From Dentipellis sp. KUC8613 (lineage: Eukaryota; Basidiomycota; Agaricomycetes; Russulales; Hericiaceae): DNA of 34,934 nt. The first letter of the stretch is position 1. Each line of letters begins with the position of its first letter. A model generated the notes under the pieces. That model had not been told where the DNA came from and did no database searches. It worked only from the letters and a program-made list of their open reading frames with translations. Positions 10,185 to 22,411 of the stretch are shown here, piece by piece. Made by a program: the position numbers and the translations under genes. The stretch covers positions 1-34,934 of the forward strand of contig NSJX01000030.1 in the NCBI GenBank assembly GCA_002286715.1, written 5' to 3'.

Positions 10185-10525
10185 TGGGGTGTTTTTCGAG
10201 CTCAGTTGTTGAGTGTGAATAGTAGTTGTATACCACTAGTGCGCGCAATACCATGCGAATGTAAAGCCAGATATCCCAGTCTCAACTGTGCCTGCGAGGA
10301 TGTTTGGTCACTTCGGCAAGCGTGATTGGAGCGGAGTCGGAAACCCGCGTGCAAACAGTCCGCGCATGCACCGACGAACGCCGTAGCCTCTTTGCCACTC
10401 GTGCTCGTCGTCGACGACGACGGACGTGTGTTTGCGACCTACCTCCTTCTTCTCGTTCAAAATCGTCCTCCAGCGGTGGCGGTTCCAGCCGACGCACGGA
10501 GACTGCTGCCCTTCGGTCTCCTGCC
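10185..10525. promoter_or_regulatory. Gap between GH13 gene and NOT1: 3' end plus NOT1 promoter/leader
   Basis: This 341-bp gap must hold the GH13 terminator and the NOT1 promoter, since both genes read rightward. It contains ATGs at 10304 and 10326 that open other frames overlapping the NOT1 start, so they would act as upstream ORFs if transcribed. A CGTCG/CGACGA-rich segment lies around 10405-10430. No clear TATA box is seen. Confidence 0.45.
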
Positions 10526-13500
10526 ATGGACAACCCCCCGAACAACAATATCCACACCATCGTCAAAGCTCAAATTGTGTTCTTACTCTCAACCCTCACC
10601 GAGGACAACTTTGACCGCAATCAAGCGGAGATACGCTCTGTTCGTCCCAACCTTTCTCCTCTTTTCTCTTGCTCGCAAGACTGACTTCTATGTTGTTTCT
10701 ACGCGTCTTAGCTTTCCGAACAGCATGGAATCGAGACATACCTCCACTTCATTCGTCGCCTCATCGTTCATTCTCAGGCTAGACTGCAGTCTACTGCCAC
10801 TCCCTCCGCTTTCGACACGTCGACATCCTTAACGTTCAGACTCTTAATCCAGGAAACGCAGCGTCTCGCGCGCGATCCTTTTCTGGCGGATCGGTTTCGA
10901 GATGGGCTTGATCGGGGTGAAGGGGATACATTCCGGCACTTCGACCTGGTACGATTCGCTGATAGAATAGGCCTGCGTCCACTCGAACGCTTGGTTCTCG
11001 CGTCATCCATCGTTTCAGCGCCAACGCGCAAAGAGCTGGCCCAGCAAGCAGCTGCAATCATTCGCATCGACTTCGAGAATGCTGTCCTGTCTATGTGCCA
11101 GCATCCCTCATTCGATCATGCAGACCTCACCCCGAGTCAAGTCGCAAAACTGCTGTCAAATCTTCTTGCCACACCATCCCTTGACAGTCCTACCCTCGAC
11201 GCCACACAACGTCAGGCACTTATTGCCGCAGCTCAAGCCAAGTACGGACCGGAGACTGTAGCTCCTATGTTGCAACAGATATTCCCTCGCCTAAGGTATG
11301 TTCCCGTCTGCAGCCCGTTTGGTGTGGTTCTGATGGCTTGCCACCCAGTCTGCCACCAGGAACTACGCTTGTCCAAGTTTTCAACCACATGGGCCCCGAC
11401 ATCACTAACGACGTGGACACAATCCGCGCGCTGATGCTACGGTTTGGGATATCTGACACGAATCCGCCGCAGGAGTCGCAGATTCTAGAGTATATATCGA
11501 CCTTCGCCCGCTTAGCGGCAGAAGGCTCCACGCTTGGCGACGTCAACTCATTCGTCAGAGCACTGAGTAGTCTTGTGAGTCCTGCAAACACTGGTCTCCG
11601 CCTAATACTCAACTCTCTTTAGCCCGTCAAGATGAACTGGGCCAATGCCATCAGAGCCTTTGATATACCCGATCGTTCTGGTGTTGACACAGCTACTCTG
11701 AAGCTCTTGATCGCCATTCTCCTGAATAGCCCGCGTGACGCCGATCCGCATGCTGTGACAGGGTTCTGGTCGAGCTGGTCGAACTCGCTATATCAACTGC
11801 GACTTCTGGATGCTCTTCTGTCCCTCCCTGCGGATACCTTCAGCTTTGTCACACTGCCAGGGAAGAGGATAGTCACTATGGATGATGTCACTAGCGCGAG
11901 TCCGACGATCAAAGCACTCGCAGCCAACGTCCAGGGCCACACCTGGAATTCGTTGGATCTCTTTGAGGTCTTGGTTCGTTTGGCAAATTCTGATTCCGCT
12001 GAAATCCAGAATTTCGTTCGTGAGATGCTGGACAAGGCAGTGCGAATAAGCGCAGAGCTTGTCCACATGGGTCTCCTCGAGGCACCGGTAAGTACAGTCT
12101 CGCTCATCACCATAAAATAACTTGAATTAAGCCCTCAATAGCAGGCGAATTGGAACGAGATCCGGCTGGAATATTCACAGAAACTCCTCAACATGTTCTT
12201 GGCCGGCCACCCGAACCATCAACTAGTTTTCATGCGTATCTGGCAGATTCGGCCCACGTACCTTACGACCGCTTTCCGCGACTTCTATGAGGACAATCCG
12301 TTGAACATCACCCGGATTTTGGACGTGGCGCAAGATTTGAAGGTATGCACATATTTTGTGTGTCATAGATCTATAACTCACGTATGCCCAGATTTTGGAT
12401 GCGTTGCTTGACGTTCGGCCATTTGCATTTGCGCTCGACGTAGCTGCACTTGCGTCACGCAGAGAATATCTCAACTTGGACAAATGGCTCGCTGACAACG
12501 TGACTGCCCATGGTGCAGAGTTCCTCCATGCTGTCATCGCCTTCCTAGATGCAAAGATGGAGAGCGAAAAGCTGTCGCGGATCTCTGACCCTGCTGTGGA
12601 AAGTCGCACTATGACATTGAACCCGTTGACCATCACAATTTTCTTGCGTGTTCTCCGCAATAGGTGCGTACTCCCTTACATCTTGTAAGGGTCAGGTAAA
12701 GCTCACTTAAGTGAATGTTATAGCTCAAGCATCATGCACCCGAGTGACGTGGATTACTGTCTGGAAGTCCGAAACGCGTGCTTGCAGATCCATCCCCGCC
12801 TCATGAATCTGACTCCTGGCTCTGACGTCGAGCCTGGTTTCTCCGTTGTGAGCTATTCTGCAGAAATTGAAGCCGAAGTCGATGGCATCTTCAAGCAGAT
12901 GTACGACGAACAGATCACCATCGACGAGGTCATCAACATGCTGCAGCGTAACAAGAAGTCTTCGAACACTCGCGACCAAGAAATATTCTCCTGCATGCTT
13001 CATTTCCTCTTCGATGAGTACAAGTTCTTCCAGACTTGGTATCCCGCTAGGGAGTTGGCCATGACAGGATACCTGTTTGGCTCCATCATTCAATATGAGC
13101 TTGTCGACTACATCCCCCTCGGCATCGCCATCCGCTATGTCATCGACGCCCTGAACTGTCCCCCCGAAACAAACCTCTTCAAGTTCGGTCTTCAAGCTTT
13201 ATCAAGATTCGAATCCCGTCTCTCCGAATGGCAACCATTGTGCCAAGCCCTTCTAAACATCCCTCACCTTCTGGAGGCCAGACCAGGTCTTGCAGCAAGC
13301 ATACATAGGGCAATGGCCAACGCAGGGGACAGCGTTCCTTCAGAGTCTCGCGGCCCGGCTTTGACGGCTTCCGAGCCTCCTATCGTCTTCACAGCTATCA
13401 AACCTGAGCAGATGGATGGAGAACCTGAGGCTCCTCCGGAAGATACTTCCGACAAAATTCTTTTCATCGTGAACAACCTTGCACCAACGAATTTTGATTC

Positions 13501-16500
13501 AAAGGTAGTCGACATGAAAGTCAGCTTCAAGGATGAGTATGCTCGGTGGTTCGCCAATTACCTTGTCGACCAACGCATCGCGACGGAGCCCAACAATCAT
13601 AAGCTTTACCTGCGCTTCCTGGACGCTATCGACGGGCCTACGCTGGCGAAGTTTGTTTTCCAGGAGACGATCGCAAAATCAGCTGTCCTACTCAACTCGG
13701 AGAAGACGATGCAGTCGAGTTCAGAGCGCACAATCCTCAAAAATGTGGCAGCTTGGCTCGGAACGATAACCCTTGCGCGCGATAAACCCATCAAGCACAA
13801 GGTTTTGTCTTTCAAGGACCTGCTTCTCGAAGGGTACGAGAACGGCCGATTGATCGTAGCCATTCCCTTCATCTGCAAGACACTAGAGTCCGCGGCACAC
13901 TCCAAGGTCTTCAGGCCACCAAATCCCTGGTTGATGGCGGTCATTAGCCTGTTGGTAGAGCTCTACCATTTTGCCGACCTGAAGTTGAATCAAAAATTCG
14001 AGATCGAAGTGCTCTGCGGCAGCTTGGAGATCGATTTGGACACTGTCGAGGCGACCTCCGTCTTGCGCAACCGGCCTCTCGCCGAGTCTATGGCCGGGCC
14101 TCCGCTGCCAGATTATGTTGGGGACATCGATGCTCTGCCCATGGGTGGATACGATCCGGCCTCACAGCTTCACGATGACTCCCAGGTATTAGCTCTCGGG
14201 GGCAATACTACCGATGCCCAGCGTGCTGTGGGCGCTCAGATTGAGATCATCCTCTCTGACCTCATTCAGCATATCACGATTACCCCTCAGCTCGGGCCGC
14301 TTTCGAACAATCCATCGTTCAAGCGTGCGGTGCAGCTAGCATTAGATCGTTCGGTTCGAGAGGTGCGTACACAGTTTCTATCGGCGATGATATATTCATA
14401 CTTAGCCTGCTCCATAGATCATCCTTCCTGTTGTAGAGCGGTCTGTGACGATCGCTGGCATCTCGACGCGAGAGCTGGTGGCAAAGGACTTCGCCACCGA
14501 GTCCAGCGAAGATACCCTGCGCCAAGCGGCTCATCGGATGGCCCAGAAGCTTGCCGGAAGTTTAGCAATGGTTACTTGCAAGGAACCCCTCAGAAGCAAC
14601 CTATCCAACCACCTGCGCCAGTTCTTGAGCGAGCACGGCTTCAGCGAGGTAGATTTGCATGAACCAGGAGTACAGGCAGGCGCTGATATCTTCGTTGCAG
14701 CAGTCGGTGCCAGACCAGGTAGTCATGCTCCTTGTCCAGGATAACATTGATATGGCTTGTCAAGCAATCGAAAAGGCCGCCATGGACCGTGCGACTGTGG
14801 ACGTGGATGACAGCTTTGCCGCGGCCTACGAGGCTCGCCGCCGCCACCGACAGGTAACGCACCTACAGAACCTCCTTTTGGCCATCCACACTGATGTTTC
14901 CTGTAGACGAATCGCGGCCAGCCTTTCTGGGATTCCACATTCCTGCACTCCAACTTCTCCGCTTCTCTGCCAGACCCCCTCAGGATCAAGCCAAGCGGTG
15001 TACAGCCTAACCAGATTGGGGTTTATGAAGACTTTGGTAAGGCGGCCTGTGTCAAATATGAAAATTTGGCTGACTTTGTACAAAGGCTTGGATGCGAAGC
15101 GTCGCTGGGGTAGCCGACCATCCTCTACTGTCTCCTATTCTCGCAACGACCCCCTCTCTAATGTCATGTATCCCTCGTCACCGGCTCTTGAAACTGCTGC
15201 CGCGACCACAGGTCTTTCGCACCAAGAGGCCTTGGACCGCTTCAATGTAAGTATATATACTTTCTTGTCACGATCCACATGCTCATTTTCTAGCAGCTTA
15301 TCTTGAAGGAGATAGAGTCGACGCTCAGCCAAATCCCAATCCAGTCTTTAGCCGCCCTACCTCCCAATCATGACGTCCGGCACTTGGTCCGACAAATTCT
15401 CTATTTGGCTGTCGAATCGACAGAGCGCCATCGCACTCCCCTCCTTATGTCCCAGAAGATTGTCCAGCTTCTGTACAAGACGCATACCCAATTGGCAAGG
15501 GAGGTGTATGTCGCGCTGTTAGACCAGCTTTGTCACTCGTTCGAGGACGTCGCCAAGGAGGCGATAACATGGCTGATATACGCTGATGACGAGGTCCGTA
15601 TCCCTTTTCAAGCATGATGAATCAACCTACACTCATTACTGTCTCGATATTTAGCGCAAGTTGAATATCCCCGTGACAGTGGCATTGTTGCGAAGTGGTT
15701 TGATCAGCATCGCACAGCAGGATCAACAATTGGCCAAGTTCTTGTTAACAGACCAGCGGTCAAGTTTGCAGAACTTTGCTGCTGGGTTGATCAGGGAGTG
15801 TTTGACCTGCGATCCTCCTTTGGCTTCGCAAAGTCAGTTCACTTATACGATTGATATCCTGACGCAGATCGTGCAGACCGGGAAAGCCAACGATGAGTAT
15901 GTCACTTTCTATAATGGATGCGTTCGTCAACTGACCAATATTGTATAGGACACTGCGCCTTCTTGACGATCTCCGAGGTGTGCGTCGCCCAACTGCTGCG
16001 GAGGGCCCAGCTAGCCAGCAGCCAGGGAGCAAGTCCGAGAATGAGCAACTCCGAGAAAAACTTCTCATCTGGTTCCAGCAATGGGTCAACATCTTCCAGC
16101 GTTCTCACTCTCCGGAGAAGTCATTCGTGCCATTCATCACACAGCTCACTAAGCAGGGCATTCTCAAGGTCGAAGACGTGTCCTCATTTTTCTTCCGTGT
16201 CTGTGCCGAGTCGAGCGTCAACAGCTACATGAAGTGCATGGCCTCAGGCGACTATGCCTATGCTTTCCATGCTTTAGACGCGATGTCCAGACTCATTGTC
16301 TACATTATCAAGTACCATGGGGATGCGTCCGGAGTCAACAACGACCAGGCGAAGGTTCACTACTTGACCAAAATTCTTTCTATCTTCGTCCTCGTATTGG
16401 CCAACATCCATGAGGAGCAAGGAGCAGCGTTCCAACAGAAACCCTTCCTTCGCTTTTTCTCCAGCTTGATCAATGACTTGCACACGATCGAGGGTCAACT

Positions 16501-17783
16501 GGGTTCAGCCTACTTCCATTTGCTTTTGGCAATCAGGTCAGTGTTGTGCTTTTTGGTCTATAGCACGGCCTGACAATTCAATCTTGAACCAGCGACACTC
16601 TCAGCTCTCTGCAGCCAACCTATTTCCCAGGCTTCGCATTCTCCTGGATGAGTCTGATTTCACACCGCCTATTTATGCCGAAACTCTTGATGTCCGAGAA
16701 TCGTGAGGTAAAGTGCTCCACTCTCGGACGCCAAACTTGAGCTCAACTTTCTTGTAGGGATGGTCCGCTTTCTACAAGCTTTTGCTCTCGCTGTTCAAGT
16801 TCCTCAATCCATTCCTGAAATCAGCCGACTTCCGGTCATCCTCCCGTGACTTGTACCGCGGGACCCTCCGACTGCTGCTGGTCCTGCTTCACGACTTCCC
16901 CGACTTCCTCAGCGAATATTACTTTTCTCTCTGCGATGCCATTCCACCCCACTGCATTCAGCTCCGGAACATCATCCTGAGCGCCTTCCCGCCCCACCTC
17001 ATTCTTCCTGATCCGCATCTCCACAATCTCGACTTCGATGCCATCCCCGAGATGGGACCAATCCCACCTATCTTATCCGACTTCACTTCTGGGCTCAAGA
17101 ATGGCGACCTTCGTAGCTATCTCGACCAGTACCTCCTCAACCGGGGTTCCACTTCATTCCTGCCGTCTTTAAAAGGCCGTCTGAAGGTTGCAGGGCCTGA
17201 CGGCGTCGGCGAAGTGTATAATTTGTCGCTGATCAACTCCCTCGTCATGTACATCGGGGTATCATCCGTCGCGCAGGCCAAGGCGAGGAGCGGGTCTGCG
17301 CTCTTTAATGCGAACGACCCTGGTGTTGTGGCTCTGCAGTACCTTGCCATGAACTTGGATGCCGAAGGTTAGTTTTCTTTCATTTGAGTTCGCTGCTCGC
17401 TGTTTCCTGACGATATATATAGGTCAACACCACCTGCTGAGCGCCATTGTCCTGCACCTCCGTTATCCCAACGCGCACACCCACTGGTTCAGCTCTCTGT
17501 TGCTGCATCTCTTTGTGGAGGTGAAGGACGACGTGTTCAGAGAAGTGATGACCAAAGTCCTTTTGGAGCGATTCATTGTGCATCGCCCTCACCCTTGGGG
17601 TGCGTTGGTGACGTTCATTGAACTGCTCCGCAACCCCAAGTACGATTTTTGGAGCAAAGATTTCATTCGGGCTGCGCCTGAGGTCACGTTGCTCCTGGAG
17701 AGTGTGAGTAGAGACGTTTTATGAAGGACTTCTCTGTAGTTAAAACTCTCCTCCAGGTCGCTAGGTCCATCTTCCAATCGTGA
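10526..17783 (+). CDS. NOT1: NOT1, scaffold subunit of the CCR4-NOT deadenylase complex
   Basis: NOT1 is the scaffold on which the CAF1/CCR4 deadenylases and NOT2/3/5, CAF40 and CAF130-type partners assemble for mRNA deadenylation, decay and translational repression. Eighteen exons: 10526-10639, 10712-11295, 11349-11574, 11623-12087, 12142-12342, 12392-12663, 12724-14362, 14418-14648, 14701-14853, 14907-15036, 15086-15246, 15297-15593, 15655-15896, 15949-16536, 16593-16707, 16758-17367, 17423-17703, 17757-17783; about 2,111 aa, normal for the family. Domains: HEAT-like N-terminus (about 1-620); TTP-binding-type domain (about 655-820, FNCML-like 'IFSCMLHFLFDEYKFF'); MIF4G CAF1-binding domain (about 860-1075, starting KILFIVNNL); DUF3819/CAF40-binding domain (about 1120-1265); C-terminal NOT1 superfamily domain (about 1580-2095) with FPGFAFSWMSLISHRLFMPKLL-type core. 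Introns 4 and 11 have NAGNAG acceptors. Intron 1 uses a GTTCGT donor. Confidence 0.95.
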
Positions 17784-18016
17784 AAGGCTTCCTTGCTGTC
17801 GTATTGCTTCCGCTATCTGTCTCATCTACGGCTTCCCCCCCCCCCTTTTTTTCCTTCCTCGGGTCTCTTATCTATCACACCACTGTATTGTATCATCATA
17901 TTCTCTATCCAAGCGTTCAAAAGGTATCCTTGCGAGAACTGAACTTTGAATAGCTCACCGCCACGAGTACTTACAACTATATATCCCGTGTATCGCATTA
18001 CCTACGTACAGCCTTG
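17784..18016. terminator. Convergent 3' ends of NOT1 and the hydrolase gene
   Basis: Only 233 bases separate the two convergent stop codons. The gap holds a run of 11 C followed by 7 T (17835-17852) and T/A-rich sequence. Polyadenylation regions of the two genes probably overlap; no perfect AATAAA is seen. Confidence 0.45.
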
Positions 18017-21000
18017 TTAATCATGCCACGATATAGCTTTGTTCCAACTCCACCCCTCTCCCCACACGCTGGAACGTAGAAGTGTGAATGGAATATCCTG
18101 TCAAATTGTTAGAACGGCACCTACCCAGCTCCCTGTACTCCGGCTGCGCCAAACTTGTCTGCCGTCCCGCCTACAACCAGCCAGTCTGGTGCAGATATGC
18201 CCGTGCGGATGGGGAAGAGCCTTGCAGTCCTCTCCAGGCCTTCCGCGTCATTTCCAATCATGAATAGCATGGCACCCGATGGGTTACTTGGATGTGGTTG
18301 CAAAAACAGGGTGCCTAGGTAATTCGAAGTTCAAAGGAGGACAAAATCAACATTAGGGTGGTGTAAATCTACCTTGGGAATACTCGTTCAGCTGCTGCCC
18401 TCTTAAGCGAAGAACTGGGCCATCGGGAGTGTCGCTGATATCAAAAGAGGCCTTCGCAGGGACTGGCTTCAAACAGTGTCGTGCGAAAGCTCCTGCAGCC
18501 GGACTGATGACGATGATATTTCCAAGACCCAGGGTGTGGTGCTGGAGTCGCTGCAACGCCTCGGCATCGCTAATGATCTCCGCGTCGAGTTTATGGAACA
18601 AATTGAAATTATATGCGAGCCGCTGCGCTATAGACAACTCTCTGGACTCGGAGGCGATTTCGGGCACGATGATCTGGAAGGGTCCTGGGGTACTAAGGAT
18701 GACAGCAAGGCGACCGGACTTTTGTGGCACATTGATCAGGTTTGCCGCTTCTTGCGCCTGAAAGGGAGTGTCAAGATGGGAAGAGCAGCAAGGAGCTGTG
18801 CGGTTTACCTGCCAGCCATTAGTTCTACTTTCTATACGAGCAACATTGCCATGGAGTTGGGTCAGCAAGATATCAATGTCATCGACAACTAAGCTGAGAG
18901 CAGGGGTCCGTCTGCGGTCCAACGAGAAGCTCTTCACGTTCTGGGTGCTGACTGAGATTACCCCGGCCTCCTCTTGGACCGTCAAGCGCGCGATCCTGAA
19001 GGCACTTTGCTAAGCATGATCCACGAAGAGGACGACCGACCCACCTCCCAGGGACATGCAACCCCATGATGCGCCAGCCATGCAAAGAACCACTCTCGGC
19101 AGGATTTGACACAGTGAGGGTGAAGCCCTTCGTTGGCCAGGTCTCAGGTGCCTGAAGCTTGACAAGCACGGAATCTAAGAATCCCTGAACGTGGTCGTTT
19201 GCAAAGACCTTAGGGTACCAATGCGGTTCGCCGGGGTCTTCGTGGTAGCTGGTAACCAATAAGTATCGGAAAACGAATTGGGTGTGATTTATCCATACAT
19301 AACATTGGCGTCAGGGCTCCATGTCTTGAGCAGACTGACAGCCTCCCTGGTGTGCCAGGTCGGGACGTTGGTGTCGTTGCCTCTGTGAGAGAGATATTAG
19401 AATGGGATAGCATCGCAGAAAGATATGCGAACCCATGAATAGCAAATATTGGTGTATCGACCAGATTTGAGAGGAAGAGATCGTTGTCGTCTGGCGTGAA
19501 TGCAGTTTCGAGTACCGCACGGAGAGATGGGTCAATGAAGTGCGCGGATCTGAAAGTAACCTAAGTGCCGCTTTGACGCAAGGGCTCCGTTCCGCATACC
19601 TCGACAGGGTCAGAGGAACGTAGGACTGCGCCTTGATATAGCCTGATGCAGGAATAACTGTGCACGCCCAATGGTGAGAAAGCTCTATGAGGTAGCATCC
19701 TGCGATAGATGTACCTGCCACGACTCTATCCGGATATCTAGAAGCCAGATACCAAGCACCTTGGCCTCCGTTTGAGTGTCCGAGAAGGACTACCTTCGTG
19801 TTGTCGGCCAGCTTCCAGGAATGCCATGGCGGGTTTCTCTGGAGGATGGCTCCCAGAGCGTCTACAGTAGACCAAGCCTCCTGCGCACTTGGGCCATGCC
19901 AGTCGAGTCCCTACAATATTCTTTCAACGGTCAATTGAAGAACGGTGCACGTCAAAACTAACCCAGGACGTGAGGCCAGTTGGCATGATAATCCAGCTTC
20001 GTTCTTGTCGAGGGAGAGCCTCGGCCCAGAAAGACTGTTCTATAATATCCACCCCAGCGCCATCTGCGGAGATCGTTTTGTGTTTTCATCGAGATGTCGC
20101 TGAGCGCAGGGACTCACGCGTAGCAAGCAAGGGCGGCTTCGGCGTCTCGCCATACGGTGTCTGCGAGAACGGAGAATGGACTAGGAAGATGGTCGGCATA
20201 GATTCTGCAAAGAAGTAGGAAGCGCGAATGGGCGGGGTCGCATGCTCGCGCCATTGGGATTGAGATTGTTGGTAGATGTTGAAATCGATGAAGACTTGGG
20301 CAGTCACTGCTCCCGATACGAGATCTAATTGGATGCCTAGGGTATCGCGGTCGAAAGGCGCTGTTTGATGTATCCGGAGGGGCAGTATTCGTGTCTGGCC
20401 GGGGGCAAGACGCGACTTGTTCACGAGCTCGACTGTGAGGCCCTGTAGAGGTCCATGAGTGCCGACACAGGCTATGAGAGAGCGCAGTGCCTACATGATC
20501 GGAAGGACCGGGTATTGAGGCAGACGTCACCGTCCACCATCCGGAAACGCTGCGTAACCCGACGCCCAGAGCATCGCCAAAGGCAAACCCATCCACAAAG
20601 TCGCACACAATATCGTGTGATGGCTCGTGGATGAGCCCGACGGCCGGTGACTCAGGCTGTACTGACAGGGTGACGTCGAGGACAGGATACTCCCTTCCCT
20701 CTAAATGAGGGCTGCCGAAAAGCCTGATCTAACAAGATACAAGACATTGCATTATGGATACCACACACGCAAATAGGGTCTCCTTACCTCGTAATCTCCG
20801 CTCACATACACGTCATAGACGGTCGAAGAGTTCAGTGACGGGGGAGACGGGAGCCAAACGGGCTGTGGAAGGGATCTCTCCATGTTGTAGACGTTGCCTG
20901 TATACCACTCTGGCGCCAATTCGGATAGTCCATTATTAGGCAAGCGAGGTAGAATTGTGAAGAATGTCCCTTGTTTCAGGTCGAAAAGAAGCTGAGGAGC

Positions 21001-21520
21001 TTGTGAGGCGTTGTCCGGTGGATGGACAGTCAAGGTGGTATGGAGAACGGAATGATGCTGGAGTGCCGCCCAACCTTCGGTCGCCCTCAACGCGTTCCAC
21101 CTAGAAGGCATTGCCGGTGATGAAGTAAGTACATCCCAGCATGTGGATGTTAATCACATACCGAATGTCAGGAAAGGCTATTTTGACATTCCCATTGGCA
21201 TCGGAGTAGGCTGTTGACCAGGAAACCTGGCCACCGTCTGCATATGAAGACGACCAAGATTTTTCGAAGTCGATTGGACTTGCGACTACTTGAAACAGCT
21301 CGGGTAAGGACAGGGCTTCTGAAGAACGGTGTACGAACAGTCAAGAGGAAATGAAGGAGACAAGAAATGCTGCTCTCTCGCATGTATTGGGAACGGGCCC
21401 AAAGCCTTGTGTAAAGGCAAATCAAGCATATACAAAGTTGTCAATGACGAAACTACATACGTCCCATTTCCTGAATAGTTCGACTGTCCAAGATGAATCT
21501 CCTGTGGGTGGAACGGTCAT
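18017..21520 (-). CDS. Large alpha/beta-hydrolase, prolyl-oligopeptidase (S9)-like
   Basis: A serine hydrolase of unknown substrate; similar long proteins are widespread in fungi, annotated as hypothetical or S9-like. Exons in transcript order: 21520-21461, 21405-21339, 21288-21162, 21100-20788, 20728-20495, 20442-20118, 20063-19963, 19910-19715, 19657-19600, 19549-19433, 19382-19299, 19248-19045, 18995-18809, 18757-18373, 18314-18125, 18068-18017; 899 aa, all in phase. No signal peptide, so probably cytosolic. The first ~380 residues are a beta-rich domain (GPFPIHAREQHFLSP near the start). The catalytic domain has the nucleophile elbow GHSNGG (Ser455), HGGND (Asp536) and GEPHWYP (His570) in the right order and spacing. 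A C-terminal domain of about 300 residues ends VWGEGWSWNKAISWHD. Intron 13 (18808-18758) is 51 nt with no in-frame stop. It is divergent from TMA7. Confidence 0.87.
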
Positions 21521-21645
21521 GGCCTCGTCGGTTAACGTTAACGTTAAACACTACGCAAGCGACAAGTGATTATCTATATTCAATGCTTAGGTAATTGCAG
21601 CACGTCCTCTCTCCAGCACTCTCATCAACGCTCAGCGAGTCAACT
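21521..21645. promoter_or_regulatory. Compact bidirectional promoter, hydrolase/TMA7
   Basis: Only 125 bases separate the two start codons. Ten bases upstream of the hydrolase ATG lies a palindromic array, GTTAACGTTAACGTTAA (21531-21547), three TTAACG-type units that read the same on both strands. It could be a protein-binding site serving either gene; this is inference from symmetry and position. Confidence 0.55.
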
Positions 21646-21991
21646 ATGTCAGGCAGACAAGGTGGAAAGCTCAAGCCGCTCAAGGTGCGTCATTGATGCT
21701 CATTTGGTGCAGAAATCGACCAAGCTTGCTACAGGCTCCCAAGAAAGCTCAGAAGGAAGTAGATGAGGATGAGGTTGCCTTCAAGGAGAAGAAAAAGGCA
21801 GAGGCCGAAGCTCTGAAAGCTGCGCGAGAAAAAGGTGCGAACAAGATGTCCTATTACGATGCTATTCGATTGCTGAGAGGACGGCCTAGCTTTGAAGGGT
21901 GAGTGGGCCTTGAATTTGCATCTCACATGGCACGCTCGTTTTACACCAACCGTTCACAGGCGGCGCACCCGGTGGCGGTATCAAGAAGTAA
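21646..21991 (+). CDS. TMA7: TMA7, translation machinery-associated protein 7
   Basis: A very small, charged ribosome-associated protein. Exons 21646-21684, 21735-21834 and 21960-21991 give 56 aa. The product starts MSGRQGGKLKPLK, has a Lys/Glu/Ala-rich helix (VAFKEKKKAEAEALKAAREK), and ends GGAPGGGIKK, matching the family's N-terminal SGRQGGK-KPLK, central FKEKKK and C-terminal GGGIKK signatures. Intron 1 is 50 nt. Intron 2 is long (125 nt) and contains an alternative open extension that stops at 21903. The acceptor at 21959 was chosen because only it yields the GGGIKK end. The family is about 60-64 residues long, so this is complete. Confidence 0.88.
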
Positions 21992-22318
21992 GGTTTGTGT
22001 GCCTAGAAACGTATCCGGGCTGATCGATATTGCGCGGTAGATCTGGAAAGAAATAAATGACGAGTGGGGGATGGGTGGGGGACATGATGTTAGAAATTGT
22101 GGGGTGTTTGCGGACTTCGAGTGGGAATATATGTCGAAGAGGTGTAGACTAGAGAAAAAATTGAGATGGAAAGAGAAAGAGTGCTCGAGTGCGGGGAGAG
22201 GAAAGAAGCTGAAGTTGTCGCGCGTGTGGATGCTGTGGCTGTCCACGTTTACTGAACCGTCACGTCCGCGTTGCGTCCACTTGCCACTGTCCCGCCATCC
22301 TCCTCGCCTCCATCCGCA
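21992..22318. other. TMA7 3' region and striatin promoter/leader
   Basis: A 327-bp gap between two rightward genes. It is purine-rich on the plus strand (GGAAAGAGAAAGAG-like) around 22145-22210, changing to pyrimidine-rich just before the striatin ATG. No gene seen. Confidence 0.4.
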
Positions 22319-22372
22319 ATGTTAGGCGCCATTCCCTCCCATCCCATCCCAGTAAGACAACTTCCCCCCAGC

Positions 22373-22411
<39 letters not shown>

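Noticed and set aside
13206..13217. GATTCGAATCCC, which resembles a tRNA T-loop
   Set aside because: It lies inside the conserved NOT1 coding block ALSRFESRL and has no acceptor stem or anticodon arm around it.
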